A stretch of DNA of 64,000 nucleotides, taken from Flavobacterium salilacus subsp. salilacus (GTDB taxonomy: Bacteria; Bacteroidota; Bacteroidia; Flavobacteriales; Flavobacteriaceae). Where the stretch lies: positions 186,001 through 250,000 of the forward strand of contig NZ_SKBP01000002.1 of the NCBI RefSeq assembly GCF_004634195.1. Reading direction: 5' to 3'. This document shows positions 1 through 6,927 of this stretch, piece by piece. How positions within the stretch are numbered: position 1 is the first letter of the stretch; each line of letters opens with the position of its first letter. A model generated the notes under the pieces. The model was not told where the DNA came from, made no database searches, and was given only the letters and a program-made list of their open reading frames with translations. A program made the position numbers and the translations under genes.

Positions 1-1194
1 ACCCATTGCCAGACAAGTGGCTGGAGCCTTACGGAGCAAGACCCGTTTAACAACGTGGCACGCACCTGTATAGAAGCTGCTGCTGCTGCCTTTGGCGGAA
101 CACAATCATTACATACCAACGCCTTAGACGAGGCAATAGCACTACCAACCGATTTTTCGGCACGTATAGCACGTAACACACAAATATTTTTACAGGAAGA
201 AACCAAAATAACTAAAACGGTTGACCCCTGGGCAGGCAGTTATTATGTAGAAAGCCTAACCAAAGAAATTGCCGATAAGGCATGGGCACTAATTGAAGAA
301 GTTGAAGAACTGGGCGGTATGACCAAAGCTATAGAGGAAGGCATCCCTAAACTGCGTATAGAAGAAGCCGCAGCGCGCAAACAGGCGCGTATAGACAGCG
401 GACAGGATATAATAGTAGGTGTAAACAAATACCGCCTTGAAAAAGAAGACCCGTTGCATATACTGGATGTAGATAACCAAATGGTACGTCGCCAACAAAT
501 AGAGCGCTTAGAGCAGATAAAAACAAGCCGTGACAACCAAAAGGTAGCCGAATGTTTAGAAAAATTAACCGAGTCGGCAAAAACAGGCAAAGGGAATTTA
601 TTATCTTTAGCAGTAGAGGCTGCACGCCACAGAGCCACACTGGGCGAAATAAGCGATGCACTCGAAACGGTATATGGCAGGTATAAAGCACAAATAAAAT
701 CATTTAGCGGTGTGTATAGTAAAGAGATAAAGAACGACGAGAGCTTTGAAAAAGCCAAACAGCTTGCCGATCAATTTGCAAAGCTGGAAGGTCGCCGTCC
801 GCGTATTATGATTGCTAAAATGGGACAGGATGGTCACGACCGAGGTGCAAAAGTAGTAGCTACAGGCTATGCCGATGTAGGTTTTGATGTAGATATAGGT
901 CCGCTATTCCAAACCCCGGCAGAAGCTGCCAAACAAGCGGTAGAAAACGATGTTCACATTCTTGGAGTATCTTCATTAGCTGCGGGGCATAAAACTTTAG
1001 TACCACAGGTTATTGAAGAATTGAAAAAATATGGTCGTGAGGATATAATGGTAATTGTGGGAGGGGTTATTCCTGCGCAAGATTATCAATATCTTTTTGA
1101 TTGTGGTGCCGTTGCTGTATTTGGTCCCGGTACTAAAATAAGCGAGGCAGCCATTAAAATTTTAGAAGTACTGATTAAAGGGTTTGAAGAGTAA
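1..1194 (+). CDS. scpA: Methylmalonyl-CoA mutase large subunit, 3' part
   Basis: Vitamin B12-dependent mutase that interconverts (R)-methylmalonyl-CoA and succinyl-CoA in propionate metabolism. The reading frame is open from the first base and starts with [20 protein letters not shown], a typical internal stretch of the catalytic barrel, so the gene is cut by the window edge and the GTG at 55 is not the start. About 397 residues are visible: the end of the TIM-barrel domain, a linker, and the C-terminal cobalamin-binding domain with the DGHDRG motif that supplies the cobalt-ligating histidine (around bases 828-845) and the later GGVIP strand-loop. Having the B12 domain marks it as the large (catalytic) subunit. 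The stop is followed by a 131-bp gap before the THX gene. Identification is secure; whether a small-subunit gene lies upstream cannot be seen. Confidence 0.95.
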   Translation, partial: THCQTSGWSLTEQDPFNNVARTCIEAAAAAFGGTQSLHTNALDEAIALPTDFSARIARNTQIFLQEETKITKTVDPWAGSYYVESLTKEIADKAWALIEEVEELGGMTKAIEEGIPKLRIEEAAARKQARIDSGQDIIVGVNKYRLEKEDPLHILDVDNQMVRRQQIERLEQIKTSRDNQKVAECLEKLTESAKTGKGNLLSLAVEAARHRATLGEISDALETVYGRYKAQIKSFSGVYSKEIKNDESFEKAKQLADQFAKLEGRRPRIMIAKMGQDGHDRGAKVVATGYADVGFDVDIGPLFQTPAEAAKQAVENDVHILGVSSLAAGHKTLVPQVIEELKKYGREDIMVIVGGVIPAQDYQYLFDCGAVAVFGPGTKISEAAIKILEVLIKGFEE

Positions 1195-1286
1195 ACTATA
1201 AAGTTTTTACAGTTTCGACACAAACTGAAGCACGAATTAGTATCTATATAAAAGCAGTGTTTTTTGCCATAAAAAATAGTTTTTTG

Positions 1287-1294
1287 TAAATTTG
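1287..1294 (+). promoter_or_regulatory. Bacteroidota-type -7 promoter element for THX gene
   Basis: TAAATTTG fits the TAnnTTTG -7 consensus of the Bacteroidota housekeeping sigma factor, with a TTTTTG run about 20 bases upstream that can act as the -33 element. Transcription would begin near 1301, about 25 bases before the THX start codon. Assigned from consensus match and position only. Confidence 0.6.
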
Positions 1295-1325
1295 GAATAT
1301 TACTAACATTCAAATTTTAAACTTT

Positions 1326-1442
1326 ATGGGAAAAGGAGATGTAAAAACAAAAAGAGGAAAAATTTGGCGTGGCACTCATGGTGTAAGGCGACCTAAAGAC
1401 AAGAATGCTGACAGCAGTAATTCAAAATCTTCTGATGATTAA
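1326..1442 (+). CDS. 30S ribosomal protein THX (bTHX)
   Basis: A 38-residue, strongly basic protein that begins [20 protein letters not shown] and continues with an RRPKDK stretch and a Ser/Asp tail. This matches the THX family first seen in Thermus 30S subunits (MGKGD..T.RGKI..G..G..RP), where the peptide sits in the head of the small subunit and stabilises 16S rRNA. It has its own TAnnTTTG promoter and a strong terminator directly after the stop, so it is a monocistronic gene. No Shine-Dalgarno sequence is present, as is normal in this phylum. It is too short for most gene finders and easily missed. The acidic Ser-rich tail is longer than in the Thermus protein. Confidence 0.88.
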   Translation: MGKGDVKTKRGKIWRGTHGVRRPKDKNADSSNSKSSDD

Positions 1443-1456
1443 TTCAGCGTATAATG

Positions 1457-1484
1457 AAAGGTAGCCACAAGGCTGCCTTTTTTT
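1457..1484 (+). terminator. Rho-independent terminator after THX gene
   Basis: Arms AAAGGTAGCC and GGCTGCCTTT pair (one G:U) around an ACAA loop and are followed by a T run. It lies 15 bases after the THX stop codon. Confidence 0.85.
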
Positions 1485-1505
1485 CATCATAAAATATATT
1501 TAGAA

Positions 1506-1964
1506 ATGGAAAAACATCATCTTGAAACTCTTTATCTTACAGGTATTGCTCTTCCGCACAAAACTTCTAATACTAACGGACAGTCGATGAAAGATTGTGG
1601 ACAGTTATGGCAGGAATTTGAAAAAGGTGGATGGTTTGTAAAAATACCCGAAAGGATTGAAGATAAAGTATATGCAGTTTATTATGACTATGAAGGCGAC
1701 CATACCCAGCCTTACTCTTATTTTATCGGTTGCAGGGTAGCTCCCGGCGCGCCTGTACCGGAAGGCATGGAGAATATAGTGATACCGCCGCGCGATTTTA
1801 TAAATTTTACCGCCAAGGGTAAAATGCCCGATTGTGTTGCTAAAGAATGGAAAAACATTTGGGAATCGGGAATGCAAAGAGCCTACAAAGCAGATTTTGA
1901 AGTATATGACGAACGCAGTCATGATTGGTACGATGCCGAAGTAGACATCTTTATTGGTGTGTAA
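1506..1964 (+). CDS. GyrI-like / AraC effector-binding domain protein
   Basis: A stand-alone 152-residue protein resembling the effector-binding (SOUL-like, GyrI) fold found at the C-terminus of AraC/MerR-type regulators. Supporting features are the central VYAVYYDYEGDHTQPYSYFI segment with its conserved acidic/aromatic pattern, a following GCRV..GAPVPEGM turn, and a late IWESGMQRAYKADFEVYD strand. There is no DNA-binding domain, signal peptide or membrane segment, so it is probably a soluble small-molecule or protein binder. It starts 22 bases after the THX terminator. The family includes DNA gyrase inhibitors and ligand sensors; which role applies here cannot be told from sequence. Confidence 0.75.
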   Translation: MEKHHLETLYLTGIALPHKTSNTNGQSMKDCGQLWQEFEKGGWFVKIPERIEDKVYAVYYDYEGDHTQPYSYFIGCRVAPGAPVPEGMENIVIPPRDFINFTAKGKMPDCVAKEWKNIWESGMQRAYKADFEVYDERSHDWYDAEVDIFIGV

Positions 1965-2006
1965 AGATAATTTTAAGCCAATGTTTATTTTTTATATAAA
2001 AACTAA

Positions 2007-2014
2007 TATATTTG
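2007..2014 (+). promoter_or_regulatory. -7 promoter element for tRNA-Pro
   Basis: TATATTTG, a perfect match to the TAnnTTTG consensus, ends 23 bases before the mature tRNA 5' end; a T-rich tract lies at the -33 distance. Confidence 0.65.
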
Positions 2015-2037
2015 CACTCCTTTACAGATTAGGGAAT

Positions 2038-2111
2038 CGGGATGTAGCGCAGCCTGGTAGCGTACTAGCATGGGGTGCTAGGGGTCGCTGGTTCGAATCC
2101 AGTCATCCCGA
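2038..2111 (+). tRNA. tRNA-Pro (anticodon GGG)
   Basis: A 74-base cloverleaf. The acceptor arm CGGGATG pairs with CATCCCG and the discriminator is A. The D-arm is GCGC AGCCTGGTA GCGT-like, the anticodon arm CTAGC/GCTAG encloses loop ATGGGGT with T33 and anticodon GGG, and the T-arm contains GTTCGAATC. CCA is not encoded. It has its own promoter and terminator. Confidence 0.96.
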
Positions 2112-2121
2112 CAACTTATAG

Positions 2122-2153
2122 AAAAACCATCTAAGAGATTAGGTGGTTTTTTG
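2122..2153 (+). terminator. Terminator after tRNA-Pro
   Basis: Arms AAAAACCATCTAA and TTAGGTGGTTTTT (one G:U pair) with a GAGA loop and a T-rich tail, starting 11 bases after the tRNA. Confidence 0.8.
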
Positions 2154-2548
2154 TTTATTTTACTATATAGATATATTTCTGGAATTTCTCATTTTTATTG
2201 AGTTTTCTATAAACTAGAGAGCATAATTCAAAATTCTTTGCACTTTTTTCTAACTGATGTTTTAAAAATTAATTCAATATTTAAATTAACCATAGTGTAT
2301 TAATTTATCGTTATTAATATTATTACTTATTTAATTAAAAAATAAACCTTTTTAAATAACAATACCTAACGTTGGGTATTGTTATTATTCAATTTATTTA
2401 TATAAACATAAATTTAAAGTTAATTTATTTAACAATTTCATAATAAATAAAAAATCACCTAAAATATTCGCATTGATTAATTGAACCAGCAACAATAAAA
2501 ATAATTATACGAAAGTTATATTTTTATTTAATAACCAATTAATTAATT
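2154..2548. other. AT-rich gene-free stretch upstream of the toxin cassette
   Basis: About 395 bases of very AT-rich DNA without a convincing gene on either strand. It holds the 32-bp palindrome described separately (2355-2386) and otherwise long A/T tracts. I see no clean TAnnTTTG promoter for the 1343-residue gene that starts at 2549, no repeat of the tRNA-Pro 3' end and no insertion-sequence ends. Confidence 0.7.
2355..2386. repeat. 32-bp near-perfect palindrome
   Basis: Twelve-base arms AATAACAATACC (2355-2366) and GGTATTGTTATT (2375-2386) are exact reverse complements. The centre is TAACGTTG, itself a palindrome apart from one T:G position. The dyad sits about 160 bp upstream of the toxin-cassette start. 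It is not followed by a T run on the plus strand, so an operator-like site or a transcript hairpin is as likely as a terminator. Confidence 0.75.
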
Positions 2549-5500
2549 ATGGAACATCCGATCACTAGTACACTGTTCAGGTTTGTTAAGCTTAGAAGCC
2601 CACAGCTTCAAGATGAAACCAAAAAAAACACAACAAATGTTATTCCCGCATTAGAAGGCTATTTTTTTACCGCTTGGGATAATGCCCCCATAGGGACAAT
2701 TAAAGCCAGTGCTATGAGGCAAGCTGCCGAGAGCTTTTCTTCTCCTTATGAGTCTGTAAACGATGTTAAGGATATATCTGAGAGTCTATATAATTTCTCT
2801 CAATGGTTGGCAAAAAATAAAACCAACTATATCGATACCGACTTAGTTGATGAATATGAAAAGGTTACAAAAGGATTAACTGCGCAAGAGCGGGAAATAA
2901 TGTGGGATAATTTTTATTATCAAGCCATAACCCAAAAATCCTTCTACGTAAAAGAAGCTCTTTCAGAGATGCTGCTTGCTGATCATGCTTACAGACTGGT
3001 TGATACTGATATTGAACACTCTTCAGATTATAACAGAGAAGTGGTGAATGCAAAATTGGTATTACCATCTGAACTTTTTTCAGATTACATTAAAGTAGCG
3101 ACAGACTCAGAAACATCAACAAAATACCAACCGAATATACCAACGGGCTTTTTAAAGTCGCAAATAATAGTTAGTAGTGCTAAAATGAGGATTGAGAATT
3201 ACGGTGGACTGATAAAAGAACTAAATCGTTCTGAAAATAAATACCGTGAATCTTATTCAGCTACTTATAGTCAGGCATATAAACAATATGAAGAAGACAT
3301 AGCACCTACCCTCGAAACATATCGCCAAGACCTTGAAAATGCCAAACAGGCTTATTGTTCGGTTCAGAATCCTGATATTCCTTACGACCCTAAAAACCCT
3401 TGCCACCAACCTGCTTATGTTCCTTATCCATCGTTACCGGAATTTTCCTTTTCTCATGAGGATGAGATTACTGCTGTTAAAATGGAGGAGGAATTGACTG
3501 AAAAAAGCCTTAATGTACTATTGGATGTTTTAGGGTATGACTTTGAGAATGATACACCGGAGGGAAGAAGCGATTTATTAAAATCCTATCCTACCTATAA
3601 TAGTATTTATCCTGAAGTAGAATCTGCACGAAGAAGTGCAAGTACAGAACTTGTCGAAAATATTTATCCTCTCAACACCACAGTTAATTTTGCTGGCTAT
3701 GACTATTCCGTAAATAAGGGTTCTCGAATGAAACCTGACAGCTTTAATTTATGCGCAGCGAGAGTAAATAGGGTGTATAACGCATTTACATTAACCATTG
3801 GTGTGCCTGATAACACCTGGCAGGTGCTAAAAATAGTAATAACGGTAACAAAGCCTAGTGATAATACATATCAGGAAACTATTAATGCGCCAGTAGTGAC
3901 TTATAATAATGGAGTTTTATCATTACAAAGCTTCTATACTTATTCAATTCCTCAAATTGGCGGAGATGATAATGATATTCTTGATTTTGAAATTATTTTC
4001 ACTAACGGAAGTATAAGAAATATTGAAAATATTGATGCTGAAATGACTTTATGTACTTCAGGTACCGCGCTGGGTACTGATCCTGCGTATAATGAGGTAA
4101 ATACTAATCCACCTTTTGTACCTAGTAAGTTTGGATTTAGAGATCTCGGGGTGGCAGATTACCTAAAAGTAGAACAAACTGTCCAGTGTTATGTTGAGGG
4201 AGAAGTCTCGCATATAGAAAATATTATGGCACGTGAATATAAAGAGCGAGCCACCCGAATGTTGAGGAGAACTGAAGAGACAACAACAGTTAGTAGTGAA
4301 ACGGAGCAGGAAAGGCTAACTGACACAACGACTACAAACCGCCATGAATTACAATCCGAAATAAGCAGGGTAATCTCTGAATCTAAAGATTTAGGAGCAT
4401 CCGTAACAGCTAATTATGATGGAGGTGGTAGCTTTTCAGTATCTACAGGGCTTTCTTATGCTACTAATACATCTCAGGAAAATAGTTCCCGGCTTGCAGA
4501 AACTACTGCACAGGAAATTACAGAACGTGCTACAGAGAGAATAGTTTCTAAAATTAAAGAAGAACGGATTTCCAAGATTATAGAAGAGTATGAAGAGAAC
4601 AACAAGCATGGGTTTGATAACCGTTTTGGTAGCCAGCATGTTGTAGGAGTATACCGTTGGGTAGACAAATTATATAAAAACCAGATTTGGAATTACGGTA
4701 AGCGTATGATGCTTGAGTTTATGATACCTGATCCTGCTGAATTACATCTTTTAGGAATGGAAGAAGAAGGTGTTCAAAATAATGAAATAGAAAAACCTAG
4801 AAATCCCAGAAAACCAAATGATCCTGCTCTTGATCCATATGCAATAATTAATTACGCCTCTTTAACCGAAGAAAAAATTGCTTACTGGACAGGGTATTAC
4901 AATGTAGAAATAGAACCAAAGCCAGCGAATACTATTAAAGTAGGGGAAGGATTTAAAATTCGAAGTGATTCAAAAGAGAAAGGAGCAGCCGAATCAGACG
5001 CTGGAAAAGTAACTATCCCAGAAGGATATAAATCTAAAAAGGCTTATGCTTCTTTTTCAGCAGTAGGAGACGGTAGTACTCCTGCAGCATTCGATCTAAG
5101 AATTGGAGGTGTAGGTAGTACAATAGCAGGCGATGGATGGTGGACGCAGGGTGAAATTATGAATGCCTCAATAGAAATCCCTGGATTCAGAGAAGAAGTA
5201 CCTATTTCATATTTATTAGGTGGTTATACTGCAGGAGATATAAATGTTACTATTGAGTGTGATGTCACTCAAGAGGCAATAGATAATTGGAAAATAAAAA
5301 CTTTTAATGCACTTATCAATGCATATGAAGAAGCATTAGCCGAATATAACGATAAGTTATCAGCACAACAACCAACCGTAACACAAAAAGAAACAAATCC
5401 GGGATTTTATAGGCAGATTGAGAATTTAGTGTTACGTAAAAACTGTATCTCATATCTTATTAGACAGATTGCAGGAGGCTTTGCCTATGGTGCTAATATG

Positions 5501-6580
5501 ACAACAGGTGATTCTTTCGGAAACTTTGAAGTAAACCTTAGCCAAGGGCTGGATAATTACACCAATACGGTTAAATTCTTAGAACAGGCATTTGAATGGG
5601 ATATAATATCATACAATTTCTATCCTTATTTCTGGGGCAAGCGCGATAACTGGGCTAAAATGTATCAATTTGATAAAAGTGATGATCCGCTCTTCCGTAG
5701 CTTTATGCAGGCAGGTATGGCAAGGGTTGTGGTTACAATAAGACCTGGTTTTGAAGAAGCTGCTGCCCTTTACCTGACCACAGGTTTTATATGGAACGGT
5801 GGTACAGTACCTACAATTGGAGACCCTCTGTATCTTGACTTGGTAGCTGAAGTAACCAGAGAAGAACCACCTAAAAAAGAAGGCAAAGCATGGATAACAA
5901 GGCTACCTACTACACTTACCATACTGCAAGCCGATAGTATTGGCTTGAAGGTAGAAAAAGCATTGCCTTGTAATTGCGGGGAGGAAGATGAATTTGAAGA
6001 AGGAACTGTAATACCTTGTAATTCTAACTTTGAAATTACCAATGCACAATTAGGTAATGAAGGGCAAACCGCAAAAATACAATTTATATTTCATGATCTT
6101 GACCATTTGAGAGTGGAGGATGGTGATGTTTATGATGTTGGCACTTATGATGATAGAGGTTACTTCCCAAGAATATACGAATCTATGGGGGAAATTATAA
6201 CCATAAATCGTGATGCCTCATGGCAGCCGGAAGACAGCGTATCAATAGTTTATGAGCAACTTGCCCAGCAGCTTTCAGCTATAAACGGTATAGAAGCTCA
6301 ACAGCTATTTGTTAATAGCTCTCAGGGACATAACAACCCTGATGGTATTAAGTTTACAATAGATACTGCTGTTATACCTGATTTTATGTTTATCAAAAAA
6401 AATTCGGAGGGAGGTTTTGACCCAGACTACGATATGCTAAGAGTTATAACCGGTAACGAAAGTGTTAGGATAATATATGGTGGCTATAATGTAACAGGAC
6501 GACTGCAGGATAAATCGGGTATTCCGATATACGATTTCGAGTTAAATACTTTATTGCCTATAGCCAAATTTAAAGTATGA
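2549..6580 (+). CDS. Large (1343 aa) protein of unknown function, first gene of toxin cassette
   Basis: I do not recognise a named family. It has no signal peptide, lipobox, membrane segment or type IX sorting domain. Visible parts: an N-terminal region beginning MEHPITSTLFRFVKLRSPQL; a predicted helical stretch with Tyr-Pro-rich insert (about residues 225-300); a beta-rich part (about 370-540); a long charged Ser/Thr/Glu-rich segment from about residue 555 (HIENIMAREYKERATRMLRR) to about 690 that interrupts itself with a Gly/Ser beta piece; a Pro-rich linker (about 750-780); and an aromatic-rich C-terminal region with FEWDIISYNFYPYFWGKRDN at 1015 and a block DDPLFRSFMQAGMARVVVTI from 1045. 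A cysteine pair CNCG lies near 1135. The stop codon overlaps the next start (ATGA), so it is translationally coupled to the nucleotidyltransferase and toxin. Size and context suggest a structural or delivery partner of the toxin; that is inference. Confidence 0.6.
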   Translation: MEHPITSTLFRFVKLRSPQLQDETKKNTTNVIPALEGYFFTAWDNAPIGTIKASAMRQAAESFSSPYESVNDVKDISESLYNFSQWLAKNKTNYIDTDLVDEYEKVTKGLTAQEREIMWDNFYYQAITQKSFYVKEALSEMLLADHAYRLVDTDIEHSSDYNREVVNAKLVLPSELFSDYIKVATDSETSTKYQPNIPTGFLKSQIIVSSAKMRIENYGGLIKELNRSENKYRESYSATYSQAYKQYEEDIAPTLETYRQDLENAKQAYCSVQNPDIPYDPKNPCHQPAYVPYPSLPEFSFSHEDEITAVKMEEELTEKSLNVLLDVLGYDFENDTPEGRSDLLKSYPTYNSIYPEVESARRSASTELVENIYPLNTTVNFAGYDYSVNKGSRMKPDSFNLCAARVNRVYNAFTLTIGVPDNTWQVLKIVITVTKPSDNTYQETINAPVVTYNNGVLSLQSFYTYSIPQIGGDDNDILDFEIIFTNGSIRNIENIDAEMTLCTSGTALGTDPAYNEVNTNPPFVPSKFGFRDLGVADYLKVEQTVQCYVEGEVSHIENIMAREYKERATRMLRRTEETTTVSSETEQERLTDTTTTNRHELQSEISRVISESKDLGASVTANYDGGGSFSVSTGLSYATNTSQENSSRLAETTAQEITERATERIVSKIKEERISKIIEEYEENNKHGFDNRFGSQHVVGVYRWVDKLYKNQIWNYGKRMMLEFMIPDPAELHLLGMEEEGVQNNEIEKPRNPRKPNDPALDPYAIINYASLTEEKIAYWTGYYNVEIEPKPANTIKVGEGFKIRSDSKEKGAAESDAGKVTIPEGYKSKKAYASFSAVGDGSTPAAFDLRIGGVGSTIAGDGWWTQGEIMNASIEIPGFREEVPISYLLGGYTAGDINVTIECDVTQEAIDNWKIKTFNALINAYEEALAEYNDKLSAQQPTVTQKETNPGFYRQIENLVLRKNCISYLIRQIAGGFAYGANMTTGDSFGNFEVNLSQGLDNYTNTVKFLEQAFEWDIISYNFYPYFWGKRDNWAKMYQFDKSDDPLFRSFMQAGMARVVVTIRPGFEEAAALYLTTGFIWNGGTVPTIGDPLYLDLVAEVTREEPPKKEGKAWITRLPTTLTILQADSIGLKVEKALPCNCGEEDEFEEGTVIPCNSNFEITNAQLGNEGQTAKIQFIFHDLDHLRVEDGDVYDVGTYDDRGYFPRIYESMGEIITINRDASWQPEDSVSIVYEQLAQQLSAINGIEAQQLFVNSSQGHNNPDGIKFTIDTAVIPDFMFIKKNSEGGFDPDYDMLRVITGNESVRIIYGGYNVTGRLQDKSGIPIYDFELNTLLPIAKFKV

Positions 6581-6927
6581 GTTTAAAAAGAGAAAATTTA
6601 ATATGGCAGCCCGATAAGGTGCTGCGATACCTTTTTGGCGAACTTAAACAGAAAATAGAAGTAATATCTCCTGTATATAATATATACCTTTATGGCAGCA
6701 GGGCACACACAGCTTACGGCGACTGGGGCACTGCGCTGGACGGTAAAGACTGGGATATACTAATTGTTTGCCGCTTTCCTATTGTTAATACTAAAGTATG
6801 GACTACAGATCTTGGTTATTATATAGACCTTAAAGTAACTGATAAAAAGGGAGCGGATACTTTTTTTAAATATCAAAAACACTGGATTGAGATGTATCCG
6901 GAAAATAATTTAAAGAACAGTGAGTAA
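6577..6927 (+). CDS. Minimal nucleotidyltransferase-like protein
   Basis: A 116-residue protein with the signature of the polymerase-beta nucleotidyltransferase superfamily: YLYGSRAH (Gly40-Ser41), the metal-binding pair D58-W-D60 in KDWDILIV, and a third acid D84 in YYIDLKV. The spacing between GS and the first Asp is longer than in typical MNT antitoxins, with an insert AYGDWGTALDGK. The helical C-terminus is short and there is no partner HEPN gene. It overlaps the preceding gene by 4 bases and the following toxin gene by 8, so all three should be co-expressed. Members of this superfamily transfer AMP or other nucleotides to proteins or small molecules; here it could modify the toxin or its partner, which is inference. 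Confidence 0.65.
   Translation: MSLKRENLIWQPDKVLRYLFGELKQKIEVISPVYNIYLYGSRAHTAYGDWGTALDGKDWDILIVCRFPIVNTKVWTTDLGYYIDLKVTDKKGADTFFKYQKHWIEMYPENNLKNSE

Noticed and set aside
55..1194. GTG at 55 as the start of methylmalonyl-CoA mutase
   Set aside because: The frame is open to base 1 and encodes conserved mutase sequence upstream of it, so the gene is truncated by the window edge.
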